This document shows, piece by piece, positions 1 to 13,679 of a stretch of DNA of 64,000 nt. This stretch comes from Dipodascopsis uninucleata var. uninucleata. Taxonomy: Eukaryota > Ascomycota > Lipomycetes > Lipomycetales > Lipomycetaceae. Position numbers and translations under genes: made by a program. The notes beneath the pieces were generated by a model. That model had not been told where the DNA came from. It ran no database searches and worked only from the letters and a program-made list of their open reading frames with translations. The stretch spans positions 434,001 to 498,000 of the forward strand of contig JAJLTO010000012.1 of the NCBI GenBank assembly GCA_030568195.1, read 5' to 3'. Position 1 is the first letter of the stretch; every line of letters begins with the position of its first letter.

Positions 1-2738
1 GAACAGATACAGTTACGAATATTGTTCGTTAGACGAGAAGCACTTTTCTTAGAAAGTTTGCGGACTCGCTTTAGTTACGGATGTTTGCAGATACTGAATT
101 ACTATAATAATGCAATAGTTAGATATAGTTCTTGCATATACAGGATAGCCGACGATATATGTATGTAAGCAGTGCAATCAATCAGTCACATATATATAAG
201 TGTGTGTGTATGTGTGAAATAAAAGGAGCGTACCTAAGCAAATCGTCATAGGTGTGAGTTGGTGAATGCAAGAACAAAAGTCGTCGCTCGAGAATGACTA
301 AAGTAGCGTTTGCCAGATATGCTGCGAATTCTCCTTGCTCAGCGTGCAGCTATCTAAATATCGCAGGGTTGCTAGTACTGCAGAGGCAGACCCAACGGTG
401 TGTATGAGGTGCCTAACAGGGTACCTAATGGAACTAGGGACGGTGATGCAAAATGTCAACTGTACTGGGTCGTGCGTCGATTTGCAACAGGAAAAATGAT
501 CTGGGCACAATATATGAGCTTCTGTGCGGTTGGCTGATGCGCAATATATCAGATATGAAAATGTACCAGATTAAAGGAGTAGCAAGAGCAGCAGAAAAGA
601 GCACTGCCGAATTAGTTATCCAGTTACAGCAGATTCTGCGAAGGCAAAATTCCACGTTCTAGCTGGAGCAAAGATCTCATGTAGAAACGGCTCGTTAAGG
701 TTTTTTAGGGCGCTTCATCTGCTCATGTTTCAGTTTAGACGTGCAAACGGGTTGTACTAAAGGATTTAAAGTTTAGACAAATGCAATATATAGAAACTAA
801 TTCCAAGTTTAAAACACCCGCCTAATTTAGTTCAGTTTCTTATTCTAGTCTTGTGAAACAGCATCCGGAGATTTATGGGAGACGTTGGATCCAGGTCCAA
901 AACTTCGCATTAAGTGTGTCATAGCACTCTCAGAAACGAATGCTTGTAAGCGTTGATGCATGCAAATGTACTGATATCTATAACATTTCCATGACGTTGA
1001 GCTTGCACAGAAACTGCATGGAACCATTTCCGTTCGACTTCTCTCATTCTGGCATATACGTACAAAATATTCTAGATGTATGGGATAAGGATACAAGTTC
1101 CGGTCACGCCTTGCTTCCTATAGGCTGCCATATAAACGTATCTATCTACTCCCAGTGCCTTGCGTTGGTGACCCCTTATCCTGGCACGGCGACCGCACGG
1201 TGACATTTAAGGGACCATCCTGACTTCCGCTACCGTCGGCGAGACGTTGCGTCATAAGCAAGATGAGGCAACTTCACATGCATGCAGCGATCGGCTGCGC
1301 CATCCTGTACGCAACGTAACGTGCTTCACTGCGCTAATACGTGTCTCTCTGGGGGGAAGACGAGGATGTCACTGTTGTTATCAGTTGCCAGGGACTAGTG
1401 CTTACGTACGTTCGAGGCTTACGACGCATCGGCTGGCTCCTCGATATGCTTTATTTCCAGGAAATGCCAGTCGCGTTGTTTGAACGACACCTTCATGTGC
1501 GTAGATGTACAATATATAGGCCGCAGTGCTACGAACGGGGCGCTGGGCTGTTTCGTACCGGCTCTTTCGCATGTAGCTTTTATAGCCACCGGACGCTGCA
1601 TAGATCGGCGGGCAGTGTCTAAAAAAGTTTCCATTAAAGATCGCTTTGGTAGCTCAGCCAGACAATACTTTTTTTTTAGACTGCATGAGCCGCCCCCGCA
1701 ATAAGCGAACTACCCTATCCTTTGCACATCCTTTCCCCTTTCCCTTCCCCTTGCCAGGCACGTGCTCGCGAATCTTAGGGTTCCTTTAGTAGTGCTGGAT
1801 CTTTGCGTCTGCTGTCTTTCAGCGGACCTGTCCGCTATCCGCCGTATTATTCTTGCAGTTCTCCTTGATAAGCCGATGCAGAGGACTATAGCAGCAAGAT
1901 CCACTCTGCGTCGTTGTCGTGCCTCTGGGCATCGGGCGGCGCTAGTCCTGGTAGATATATTCTCCGAAAGACTGCAGTTCCACATGCGTAGGACAGCGAA
2001 ATCACGTGTAGATCTAGAGCTGCTGTAAAATACCACTTCTATTGCAGTCTTACTAAGCGGTATTTTGTGCCTGAGAACTACATCTAAAGAGAGCAAGTGC
2101 ATCTGTTGCCTGCCAAGCCAGCACACCACATCTTGGAAGCATCGCGCTGGGTAGGGTCAGGGTAACGACGGTCCATGGACAAGAGTTCGCACTGGATTCG
2201 CCGACTAAAACAATAGTTAAAAAACGTGGCTAGGTGTCATGGAGCATGCCACCAAACATAGCCAGTCTCGACCTACGTAGGACGAGAGACGCAATGACTA
2301 GCGAAGTATATAAGTGGAGCAGGCTCCACTTAGTTCTATACTGATAGTTTTTTTGAGCTTAGGCATATGTAGCGGACATTCATATCCGTTAGTAACTGGC
2401 TACATACCTGACCTTCATAGCTTAGTAGCAAAGAGATCAGGTTACGATCGTTAGCACACGCTAGCTTTCATGGAAACGATTCAGAAAGTTCTCCTACGTG
2501 AAATTATTGGATCTATATACATAGAAGTGAACAGTCCTTGATTAGTCTGCATTTAGCTGGACTAGTTGAGCGATAAAAGTAAGTGCGTTTTAGGTAAACG
2601 GGTGATCTCTGTGCCCGTACCATATAATCATCCGCAGACAATCACAAATAAATATCAAACGTTTGCTGCCCCTTGTAGAGGCGTAGACCTGCCCAAAAGC
2701 CGGACATTGAAAGCACGGAGATCTACCGCGGCTCACAA
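1..2738. other. Intergenic region without a supported gene
   Basis: I see no coding region here. The open frames are short, overlap on both strands and resemble no family I know. Visible landmarks are a pyrimidine-rich stretch at about 1728-1755, a CACGTG E-box palindrome at 1759-1764 and a TTAGGGTT box at 1775-1782. These could belong to the regulatory region of a gene to the left of the window, since the first gene inside the window points leftward with its 3' end here. Confidence 0.6.
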
Positions 2739-3870
2739 TCAGTGACCAATAATTGACTTGGGAATGTAAGGCTCCTCGAGGAAGGCAATCTCGTCCTCCG
2801 TCAGGCGGAAATGCAGTGAATTAACAGCCTCCTCGATTCGCTTCACTTGACTGAGTCCAACAATTGGCGTGCAGCCTTTGCTCAGAACCCAAGCCAAAGC
2901 AACAGTTGCCATGGAAACTCCTCTATCTTTCGCAACTTTCTCTACTCTATCTGTTATTTCTTTGTCGGCCAAGCCTTGAGGAGTTCCCTCGTAGTCAAGG
3001 ATAGATATTTTGAACAGATGGTCAGACGTGACTCGAGTAGTGCTCTTATCGTCGTATGGTCTAGCCAAAGCACCGCGAGCAATTGGAGACCATGGGATCA
3101 AGCCGACACCGGTCTTCTTACAGAATGGGATCATCTCTCGTTCCTCTTCTCTGTAAAGCAAGTTATAGAAGTTCTGCATGCTGATAAACGGTGTCCAGTG
3201 ATTTAGTGTTGCCGTAAACTGGAGAGTGGCGAACTCGTGCGCGTACATTGATGAAGCTCCAATGTAGCGCACCTTGCCAGACATGACAACGTCATGAAGT
3301 GCCTTCATTATCTCCTCAGGAGGAGTAGTACGGTCTAGACGGTGAATCTGGAGAACATCGATATAGGTTCCGAGGCGGCGAACTGAGCTATCGACGGCAT
3401 CAAATATGTGCTTGCGAGAAAGTCCCCATTCGTTAACGTACTCGTTTGGACCAGGAGCCATAACACGTACATCAGGATTCTCCTCATTTACGAATCCATG
3501 GACCTTGCTGAGGATGACCAACTTCTGGCGAGGAATGTTGTAAAGCTTGATAGCTTTTCCAACAAGTTCTTCGCTTTTTCCATTGGAGTAAATGTCAGCG
3601 GTATCCCAGGTATTGATTCCTGAGTCATAGGCAGCTTTGAACATCTTCAATGATGCCTCTTCGTCGAGGACCCATTTAGCCCATTCAGAAGATCCATAGG
3701 ACATACATCCAAGAATTATTTTTGAGACTTTGAGGCCCGAGTTTCCAAGTCTGCATCATTAGAAATAAATATGATATCCATTCCGCGAAGTGGAGTAACT
3801 CCGATTCCGCGATGGATATAAAATAATACCTAGTTAGCTTTATCTCGGCTCTTGTTCGAAAGTACAACAT
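2739..3870 (-). CDS. Aldo/keto reductase, aryl-alcohol dehydrogenase-like (2 exons, 350 aa)
   Basis: NADPH-dependent reductase of aldehydes or ketones in the fungal aryl-alcohol dehydrogenase-like branch; the physiological substrate cannot be read from sequence. Exons are 3870-3830 and 3750-2739. The 79-nt intron has GTATTA at its 5' end, CTAAT near its 3' end and a GCAG acceptor. Exon 1 supplies 13 residues, and the junction restores the family's opening RLGNSGLKVSKIILGC, which a start at the internal ATG (3704) would lose. The expected catalytic tetrad is present: Asp63 and Tyr68 in DTADIY, Lys96 in LSKVHG and His150 in LQIHRLD. Total length is normal for the family. It is transcribed in the same direction as NUP192, 364 bp away, with no evident functional link. 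Family assignment is firm; substrate is unknown. Confidence 0.93.
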
Positions 3871-4234
3871 ATATATTCCATAAATAGCACGCTTAATGAT
3901 CTTATGAGAAGACTACCCACCTTTCGTATTCCATTTTGATATATATCAGATTCAATTGTATCGGAAAATTGCAGTTAATGATACTAGCTGGAGATCAACT
4001 CTGGTATGAAGAAGATTTGACGAAGTTTATATAGATTAGCGTTGCTCTTTTTGTGATTGACATTTTTGCGTGCCATACTTTATTGATTACAAATCACTAC
4101 TCAACAGACTGAAAACATTTTCCAGAAATGATAAGAGCGGTTTTACAGAATATAATTGGAGAAATTGATTCAAATATAGAACGTAATATACAAAGATCTG
4201 GTTATATACAAACTTTCGCTTATTCTTGAGCTCT
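3871..4234. other. Spacer between NUP192 3' end and reductase 5' end
   Basis: AT-rich spacer that must hold the reductase promoter and the NUP192 terminator. I see no distinctive motif and no coding potential. Confidence 0.5.
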
Positions 4235-7200
4235 TTACAATGGCTTTTGCCGTATCAACCCGGGAGTCAAATCCTGACTTTCATTGTCTGTTAATCCAGA
4301 CAATGATGCCAAAAGCACGACTAACTGTCCAGCTTCCGCCAGTGCAGTAGCTTCGTCGTCATTTTTTTCGGTCTTATGAATAGTAGATAAATCACGATTT
4401 ACGACGCGGCGCAATACCGCACGAATGACCAATAGACGCTTGTTCAGGATCTCTCTTACGAGCCGAGAAACACTGACGTTACGATGACCCATACTAACTG
4501 CACAACATGCCACAAGCCTTAGTATTACTGCAAGTAGCTGAAAATACACGTTACGTCCAGAACTACCAGCAGCAAACCCATTCAAACCTGAACCATTCAT
4601 AGACATTGGCATAGATGATATTGTAAATATTCCGATATCGGGATCCACATCAAGGAATGTGACATTCTGCAATACAGAAAACAGGCCTGCTTGTATGATC
4701 TGTGCCGCGCCTGTTCGAGTTTGTGCTAGCTCAGTCAGCAATATGACAACAGATTTAAATGCTGTTATTTCATAGTTCGAGACACAATTTTGTACATCCA
4801 AATCCTCGTCGATTCTACGAATAGATCTAACCAACAGTAACAGAAGATTGTATCGCACAAGAGCTTCTAATACGAATAAGTCTCCTGTAACATTCTCAAC
4901 AGCAGCAAATGCTCTTAAAACCATGATTGCCATAATACGAGTGCTACCTTCTCCTGAAACTGCATCTGTTGCAATTCGCTCTATCAGCCTATTTTCTCTT
5001 TGATCCTTTAATATTGGCCCTTTTTGACCAGGACCATTGGCGCAGCTCAAAATTGTGCGCTGTAGCTGTGTCAATTTCTTGCGATGATGTGTTGGATGGT
5101 TGCAAATGAATATGTTAATTAGCGTATATAAATCGGATCGAACGGAAGGTGAAGCGTATGGACTTTGGACAGCTACCAGTGCAACGCGGAGCATTGTATG
5201 AGATATGCTAGCAGCAATATCAGATCCATCATCCATTTCTTCTTTTAGCAATATCTTGCTGTCCTCCAAGCCAAAGATATTCTGCTTTACTGATATTAGA
5301 CCAACTGCGACTGATGCTAAATGCTCTGCCACTCTAGACTCCCACACATGAGCATATGCCAATAATTTTGGAGCTAGTATTTGCATTGTCTCCAGTATAA
5401 ATGTATCAGGTTCGGAGATATTTGAATCCTTGCTGTCCACAAGCATTATTCTCACTAGCTTACACCATGCAGCTAAGCATCGACTTTGCGCTCTTCGTAG
5501 ACATACAATAGAATTGTACCGGTGACAGCGATGTACGATAAGCTTTATTTGACGTAGAACCAAGTCCGAAACTGGAACTAATAACTTTCCAGCCTTCACC
5601 ATTTCTCTTACCTTGAGCTCTAAAAGTTCTTCCACACGATCAATATCATATAACAACTCTGCGGCATCTGGTGACATAAATTGACTGTCGTCTGAGCGAG
5701 CCGTCGGAAGAGCAAACATACATAGTCTATCTATCTTTAGATCCGTGAAATAGTCTACATCTTTAATTCCAAATAATTTTTGGCTGTCATCTGTATTGAG
5801 TTGGCTAGCACCCGAGATTACAGACGTTAGATTCTCTCCATAGCCGTTGTTCCCAAGGATACTCCACTTTGCAGCTAGCTTTTCAATATCAAATTCCATA
5901 AAGTCTAATAGCTCGATTGTCTTTGCAGTATCACCAGCGAACGGCGCTCTTTCAATAGAAAGTATGATATCATCTTTATCTTCATCTTCAGCTGATCCAA
6001 TCGAAGTAAGTTGCGCCATATACTTCTCAAATAGAGATGATGCTGGAGCATGGACATCGTGCAATTCAATGGCACAATATTCCAAAAGAAACGTTCTAGC
6101 ATACAAAAATTGCTGGAGAGCAGATGCAACTTCTCTTTCTTCTTGCTCAACCTGTTCGGCAACAGCTAGATCGGGCTGATCAATGTAGATCGATTCGTTA
6201 GTTAAAAATAATTCGCGGAATGTTCGAGATTCAAAACGGGTAGTATGAGTCGTAACAAGAGGTTCTTCGGATATACGCGAGGTGAAAAAGCTATATTCTG
6301 ACGATCTGAGAATCTTAAGTACCAAGGAAGAGGATATACTACCAAAGCAAAGTTTGTAAATAATGTTAGATGCTTCACTAACAATAGATGCAGCAGCTTT
6401 AGTAAATGACGTTAGACCACCAGAAGGACCAGAATGTGATACAGCGTCCTCTAGGATATTCACTATACATTTAAAAAGAGATACAGGTGAACCAATCCCA
6501 CCAATATCATCATAGGATTCCAAAGAAGAAGTGCCAACTGCTGTACTTCCATCACCAATCTTGAAGCCAAGTAAGAAGTGAGCAACAGTTGGTAGCGGAG
6601 AAGGAGCATCCGAATCGAAATCTGCAGCATTTGTGGACTGTGATGTTGTTGTAGATAAGTTTCGCGAAAGAAATTGCAAGATTTCTAGCTTCAAACCATT
6701 TATAGCACTTTCAGATTCATCTTCCGTGAAATCATCGAGAGATGGATCCTCAGGATCGGCATAATCACCCGAATTTCGCTCTAGTTGTTCAATAAAACCA
6801 AAAATGATTCTTCGTGATTCGTCGACAGAATATAAGGCACTGAGCAGTCTATTAACACCAATTCTGTGAGCAACATCTACACCTGAACCAAAAATTTTGG
6901 TTGACTTCAACGAAATATCAGAAACCTTAATACCAGTGGAATATGCCCCAGGAACAGGCACGTCATAGTCAAGATTAAGAAATTGAGGTGCCCTTGCAAT
7001 TCTATCCAATATCTTGATTGCGAGAGACGCAACTGATACGTGTTCTGAATTTACATATAACGCAACATGAGTTATAATGTACATATTAAACAAGATTGCA
7101 TCTTCAAAGTTTTTCATTCCTAACAGAGCCCTCGGTGAACCCGTAACACTTTTATTTCCAGAGCCTGCGAGTGCTCCACGTCCTGAACTGATGTCATCAA

Positions 7201-10081
7201 TTTTTGAGTTTGGTTGTAAGACGTCTATATATATTTCCTCAATTTCCAAGACGCGATAGATTATTTGAAGCGATAACGCCACAGCTTGTACAGTACGATA
7301 TTTGTAAAGATTCTGTCCATTGATAGCATCTATGCCGATAGCAGCGATACTAAATATAACACCATATACTCGTTCATCAAATAATTTTTCCATCATCCAA
7401 ACGCATGGATGCATACGAATATAAGCTGCAAGCCCCGAAGGTTGAAGGACGGAATCAATATTAACAGCTCCAGATCCCACATCAGCATTATTAGATAATG
7501 CTAAAGAAATGAGATTTGTATTGAAATTTTGAATGCAGTTGCGCATGAATTTCATACAAGAGATCTGTAATGCAAGTCTCTGTTTAGTAGTGAACTCTAC
7601 TGCAGTAGTTGAACAGAATATCTCATCTACTATAAGATCAACGTAAGGTTTGATGCCAGGTGCTCTATAGTTTGCGCCTAACGTTTCAGGAAACGGTAAA
7701 TCACTGATATTATCCACAGATCTAATTCGTGTTAAGCATTCTATCAATGATACAAAACCATAAACATCAGGATAGGTAGTGAGTAATAATTGAAATCTAT
7801 CCTTGAGAGAAAGATTTCGAGAGTAACCACCTCCAAGGCCCTGAGGAGTCCTAGACACGATAATAGGCTGATGTAGTAGCCACCCGTCTAGAGCTGCCCA
7901 AACAACATCACATACAGGTCTAGGTGCATCGGCAGCAAAGGCCTTGATCGTATTTAAAAGAGGGCCGGTCAAAGGAGTCCTGCAGCTTAACAGGTTAAAG
8001 AGTAAATCGAAAGCATTTATGCCAGCATTCACCCCAGTAAGATCATTTCTAGCTTGAGGACACCAAGACGCCACGCAGTCAAAGAGTCTCAAGTAGGATG
8101 ATAGAACAACACAGTCGTCGTCATCTAACTCTGGAAGTTCGTCAATAGCGATAAGGGCACGAGATGGTAAAGCATTAGCTGATGACGAGTTTCCGAGGAA
8201 ATCTTGACCAGTTCTGAAGCTCTGAAGTTGAGCAATGTAGTATTGAAAAGCTTCGAACATATACTCCCAGCTGATTCTGTACATTTTTCTATCGCGAACA
8301 ATAGCATTTGACGTAGCAATACCAACCCCACTGACACCTCCATCTTCATCCTTCAAAAAAATATGAGCGCAAAGACTAGAGTCACTACCAAGGGACAAAG
8401 AAGCAAGCATATCACAATAAGTTGCGATCATCAGTGGAGTCTGGCATTGCGATGCCCAGATCAAAAATCCATAAAAATCGCTCTCCATATCAGACCAGTA
8501 CTCCATGAAACCATTTAGTCTGTCCGAGAAGAGATAAGAAACAAACATGAAGAATCTTTCCAAGTCAAATTCTACTGCTCCAAGGTGAATGTCATCGTCA
8601 TCATTCTGATGTCCATCAGCTTCGGCTTCCGAAATATCATCACCAATAAGTAATTCTTCTTCCTTCGATCGCAATTCCTTTAAAATGTCTGCCATATTGG
8701 AAACAAGGGAACTAGCAATATCACTCAGATGCTGAAATAAAATGTCTTGAAATGATTCTGACATTTCAACGATACTCTCCAGTTCTAATGGCTGACTTAC
8801 AGGCTGTGCTTGAGGATCTTGAAAAGCATTTACAGGCTGAAGCGTCTTAGACAATAACATGTTTCTAAGTTCAGTGTGCGTCGTGCCAAACTCCGGATCT
8901 GATGAGGTATCAGCCGCCAGTATCATCATAAACTCCATTGCTCCTGAATTTATAATACACGCTAACGCAGGCCGGAATATATCTTTTGTATAATCTAAAC
9001 TGATATTGGGAGCCGATGCAAGCTCTCGTTCCCGAGAACAGAAACCACTGAAATATATATACCACCACAAATGAATAGCTGCATGAAAAAATGGTAGCTT
9101 GGAAGATGGCTTTCTTCGATTCTCTGCAATATAACTCTGAATTGTCATAGCATCATCAAATACCCTCTGAGCTTCGGAAGAAGAACTATCGTCCGAGGGC
9201 GACTGGGAAAACGAGCTAATGAATGCAATGATAACAGGTATATAATGAATCATGATCTGGTCGTAGCGTTCAATCGAAAGAGCTTGATCAAGAAGTTTCT
9301 TTATGAAATCGACAGTAATTGTAGTTGTTTTCGATAGTTGAACCAGAATCTGCGCGATAGATTCATGCTCTTTTAATATCGATTCACGACGTTGATTAAT
9401 GCTCTCAACAAAAGACTCATCAAGATCACGACCCAAAAAGTGTCCACTAGCTTCTTTTTCCTGGAGGGTTCGTAATTCAGATTTCATTGAATCCATATAA
9501 GCAATAATGGATGTGATAAATGACGGAGTAATAAGCTTCTTTGCGGTGTTTTGAAAAATAACAGACGATTTTAACGAAGTGTTCGTAGCGTTCAGAAGAA
9601 CTAAACGAACAACTTCAAGAAGATACTGACGACGAAGATGAAAGCATATCATAGCACATTGAAGAGGCTTTCGATCTAGTCGTATTTGCTGCTGGGCACC
9701 ATACTGTAAAAATTCAGCAGCTATCTTTTCATCAATCCCAAGCTCATCAGCAAGTTGACAGCATTCAGCAACAAATTCGGCATTTAATTCGTACTCAATA
9801 TTAGAAATTTTCAACTTCCCTATCTAAAAGTTAGTACATTGAGTACAATACTAGGCTGAGAGAAGAATTCAGCCAAAAAAAAGCGTCTCAACTTTACCTA
9901 AGCTGACTGCCTTCCTGCTCTCGTCATTCTTGGGAGGAACATTCAATAAATTCTGTAGATCGGGCAAGATTTCTAATAGGACAGAAGCCAGTACCGACGT
10001 TGGAATATCATCTGGAGTAAATAGCTGACCATGGAGTTCCATAAATGGCTCTGGAGACCAGGTCAATGATTTAGCATCCAT
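4235..10081 (-). CDS. Nucleoporin Nup192/Nup205 (2 exons, 1922 aa)
   Basis: Large alpha-solenoid scaffold protein of the nuclear pore inner ring, which binds Nic96-type linker nucleoporins. Exons are 10081-9898 and 9819-4235. The 78-nt intron begins GTAAAG, carries a perfect TACTAAC branch site and ends GATAG. The start is the ATG at 10081; the longer frame upstream begins with TTG. Exon 1 encodes a segment with NVPPKNDESRKA, close to NPPKN of human Nup205. Exon 2 opens with the helical repeat AECCQLADELGIDEKIAAEF, matching the vertebrate EAFILSDLFDIGELAAVE region. The rest is helical with acidic linkers and no catalytic motifs, as expected. Length lies between yeast Nup192 (about 1683) and human Nup205 (about 2012). 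Nup188 is the nearest alternative, but the N-terminal match favours Nup192/205. Confidence 0.88.
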
Positions 10082-12183
10082 GGCTTCGATCAAGTATTAT
10101 CAGAGACACAAGACCAATGTGTGATCCGTTAAAGCGACGGTATCGATAGCTCGAGACAAAATCCAACCAAGCTATCTATACTAAATGAGTTGGCTCCGTC
10201 GTTGGTTATAGTACAGACTGAACGTAGTTATATTCGTATGCTCCACGACAAGTATGTTTTTCTTAACTACTGTTTAGATCGAATCGCGTCTGGTAGACAT
10301 TTAGAATGTTGCACAACCCGAATTCTCAACGTAACTAATATCCAGTTCCTACTAATAGATCAATGTAATTCTCTACCTTACATACAAAGTATCCTCAAAA
10401 GATGATAACAGATAAGTATGATTCCAGTAATCGTTACTTCGGCAATCTCGCTCAGTAATGGTTCTCTAATTCTTTCTCCAACGAACCTCACAATGTTTAT
10501 GAAGACATTTTCTTTGTATACAATTTTTCTTTATATACCCTAACCACGAATCTTAAAGGAGCTTGCTTCTCTAGGGAAGGAGAGACTTACAGATACAAGA
10601 GCAATTTCTACAGACAAGTTGCTATGGAATCAATGAGAGCAGCAGACTCTTTCTGCTTTGTGCGAAATCTTGCGATAGCTCTTGCAAAAGTCGTGGAGAC
10701 TGTCCTCGTATTTGGCGTTCCTATATACGTAGACGGCAAGAGGAATCAAACCAGTACCTTTTCGAAAGTACGTCCTATATCCACGCTATCTAGAGCTGGA
10801 ATAAAGGCCTCACACTACAGCATAGCAGTTTAGCACATTTGAAATTGTACGCTAGCTGAGATAAAGATATTTAAAATAGCATCATTATGCTCTTAGGAGC
10901 GGAACTGAATTTCCAAATGTATCACAACGTTATGACGTGGGAGTCGGCTCTAGTTCGCGGTTGCGCGTTATAGCCTGCACTATATACTTCTTTAGGGATA
11001 CCATTGCAACAGCTTGCTTGCTTTCTAGCGAAGCCTTACAAAGAGATGTACCATCAATCTAGTATACCTAATAGTGCTCTACATAGTTCAATTGCTCTCA
11101 GAGCACTAGGCCTCTCGGCAACCCTGAATAACCCTAAGAAACGCTAATAAACCCTCAGCAGTGTTTTCAGGGGTAGAATGTAGAAGGCACAGTAGAGAAC
11201 GACCAAAGCAAAGCATTGTCGTGTATAGTAACTACAACGGCAGAATGTGGGCCTCTGAATCCGGTATGCAAGCACTATCTATACCATTATATATATCACT
11301 ATACTTGTCCAGGTGTACATGCCCACTTAAGTGCCTCCTTCATATGCTGTCATCAATACCTTCCGCAAATAGCCGGTAAAAAAATGCAAAAAGTCTGAAA
11401 GCGAGCTCGCCTATTTCTCGGTTATGGATAGAGTGGCGACTGACAAGGCTCTTTTTGGACATAGTATAGCAAATAGAGCAAGAGAAAAACATACACTACA
11501 GCGCAATAATAGTGCAGAAGTAATATTTTCTGTATTATTAGTAAGGCAGACTACTTAGCAATAATAAAGTTCCTTTGTGGATAAAGTTATCGTCAATATC
11601 GTGCGGTATTTAATCCATAATCGTAATGTCCCATTGGCACATATAGTTCTTTCGCAGCGCACAATGTGCAGTCCAGACCATATATGCAGCACATCATGCT
11701 ACCCTAAAAAGCGTTTGTCTGATACCACAACACGTATTTATGCTGAAAGACGGCTCATCGCCATCGTGAATAAGGCGGGTATGCCATGTATTTTTCTACC
11801 AAATTTTCTAAGAAAAACTTGAGATTCTAAAAAACTAGGAATATCAAGACACATTCATCAGTATTTTTTCTAATTGACAGCTTACACATCAAGCACCACT
11901 CCGGCAGTAGCGGATGCGACAGCGTTGTACTCGGAAAGTTGTGAACTGCATCGTTATCTGTGAACCGAAAACACAGACTCGCCTATACTAATAGGCAGAC
12001 ATTGTAAGTAGGCACAATCGATTCTTAAGGGCACTGTCTAGTTTGGACTCTATATGCCTTGCATAAACGTTCGAATACCACCCTGCGATATCCGAATATA
12101 TCTAACAGCTATCGTGCAGAATATTAAAGCTAGCGCCCTATCCAGTAACTGATCTAGTTACTATCTTTGTCAAGGCACGTAAA
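10082..12183. promoter_or_regulatory. Divergent intergenic region between NUP192 and DMA1
   Basis: About 2.1 kb separate the two divergent genes. No frame in it looks coding; the longest (10624-10833 on plus, 69 residues) has no family resemblance. An ACCCTAACC box lies at 10537-10545, and a spaced AACCCT array at 11120-11159 is listed separately. Confidence 0.55.
11120..11159. repeat. Four AACCCT-type boxes with exact 10-bp spacing
   Basis: Four consecutive decamers read AACCCTGAAT, AACCCTAAGA, AACGCTAATA and AACCCTCAGC. The first six bases are conserved apart from one C-to-G change in the third copy, while the last four vary. AACCCT is the complement of the telomere-type AGGGTT. A 10-bp period places each box on about the same face of the helix. 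This suits cooperative binding by a TTAGGG-recognising Myb protein such as Tbf1, but that is inference. The array lies about 1.0 kb from both flanking starts. Confidence 0.6.
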
Positions 12184-13679
12184 ATGTCGTCGGCCGCCAC
12201 AGACTCCTCGTCAGACCCGACTGCGCGCCGTCGTCCTCGTCTTTCGGCTGCATTTCGATCGTATTCAAATTCTCGGCTTAGTAGATCTTCGACTGCGGTG
12301 TCTCCATCTATGTCAAGTCCTAACGTTTCACAGCCATCTTTGATATCTCCAGGCAGGCCACGTTCGCATACTCTGATGATACCTCTTACTTCTAGCCAAG
12401 TTTCATCCGATCAGTCTCCACTATCTTCTAGTGCACCACCGCTTCCCTCGTCTAGTTCGACGTCAAATTTGGCGGTGGGTTCAAGCTATACTGGAAATGA
12501 TGCCGGTAGCTCTGCCTTATCGGCTACTCCAAAGCCGGACGACGAAGAACCGTCTATTAGAATGACTGCCTTTATCGATCACTCTTCTACAACACCAGCG
12601 TTATATTTTGAGCCTATTGAGCGTAAGGGTCGTCCTGGCAATGTCATTAGGTTAGGGCGATACACGGATAAAAAAGAGATTTCGAAAGCTGAGCAAGCTT
12701 ACGCTCCCGTGGTTTTCAAAAGCAAGGTTGTGTCAAGATCGCATGCTGAGATATGGATGCAGAACGGACAGGTGAGTTATTTTCTATTAGTAGGCTTGTA
12801 GAGTTCCACTTTTCTATTTACTTCCCTCCGAGAAGAGAAATAGCATGAGAGCTTTTTTGCTATTTGAAGTTTAAAATAGCTTATTATTGCTCAGAAGAAA
12901 ATTTTGCTGACAATATTTGGGATTCACAGTGGTATGTCAAAGATATTAGATCATCATCAGGGACATTTTTAAATCACATTCGTCTTGCCCCTGCTTGTCA
13001 GATGTCACAGGCGTTTCCTATTAAGGATGGTGATATCTTACAACTTGGTATGGATTTCCGTGGTGGGTCCGAAGAGGTCTACAAGTGTGTCAAAATGAGA
13101 TTGGAAGTGAATCGATCATGGCAAAAGAGAATTAATAACTTTAATGTCTCTGCACACACCCGTCTACAGAATCTCACTGGTCCCCTTACAAGTGCTGGTG
13201 CAGGAAATAGCAATCAACAACAGGAATGTAGTATTTGTCTTGTTTCTGTTGCTCCTTGTCAGTCGCTATTTGTAGCTCCTTGCTCTCATGTGTGGCATTA
13301 TAAATGTATTCGACCTATCATTATCAAAAACTATCCACAGTTCCTTTGCCCAAATTGCAGAGCAGTATGTGATCTTGAGGCAGAAGTCGAAGTTCCAGAA
13401 CAGCCTATGTTACTGGAGGGTGCAGAGATTGCTTCATCATCTTCACTGCCAGATGCTGCAGACATAAAGAACGACGTTCAAGGTGGAAGTTCGTCTGATG
13501 CGGGCAGTGGTGCTAGTACTAGCAATCAAGATGCCGATCAGGATAATATTAATACTGACGAAGAAGATAAAATGATTGCTACTCCTGCTCGCAGTAATGT
13601 CATGACGCCACCAAATGAAGTGGGACCATTTGTATTTGACGGCATGATTGTTTCGTCTGCCGGAACAACTACAAACTAA
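12184..13679 (+). CDS. FHA-RING E3 ubiquitin ligase, Dma1/Chfr type (2 exons, 445 aa)
   Basis: Phosphopeptide-guided ubiquitin ligase of the Dma1/Dma2 family, which restrains mitotic exit and septation signalling in yeasts and is related to RNF8/CHFR. Exons are 12184-12771 and 12930-13679; the 158-nt intron is phase 0 and begins GTGAGT. Residues 1-125 are Ser/Pro-rich and probably disordered. The FHA domain spans about 126-260, with the phosphate-binding signatures LGRY (Arg159) and SRSH (184-187); the intron cuts inside it. The RING-H2 has Cys296, Cys299, Cys314, His316, His319, Cys322, Cys336 and Cys339, and its YPQFLCPNCRAVCDLE segment is a Dma hallmark. The C-terminal tail is acidic and Ser-rich. 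The open frame continues past 12771 into the intron, but only splicing reconstructs the FHA core. Confidence 0.93.

Noticed and set aside
1710-2129. A 139-codon frame on minus
   Set aside because: Arg/Ser-rich without domain resemblance, overlapped by open frames on plus, and includes the translated complement of a pyrimidine tract.
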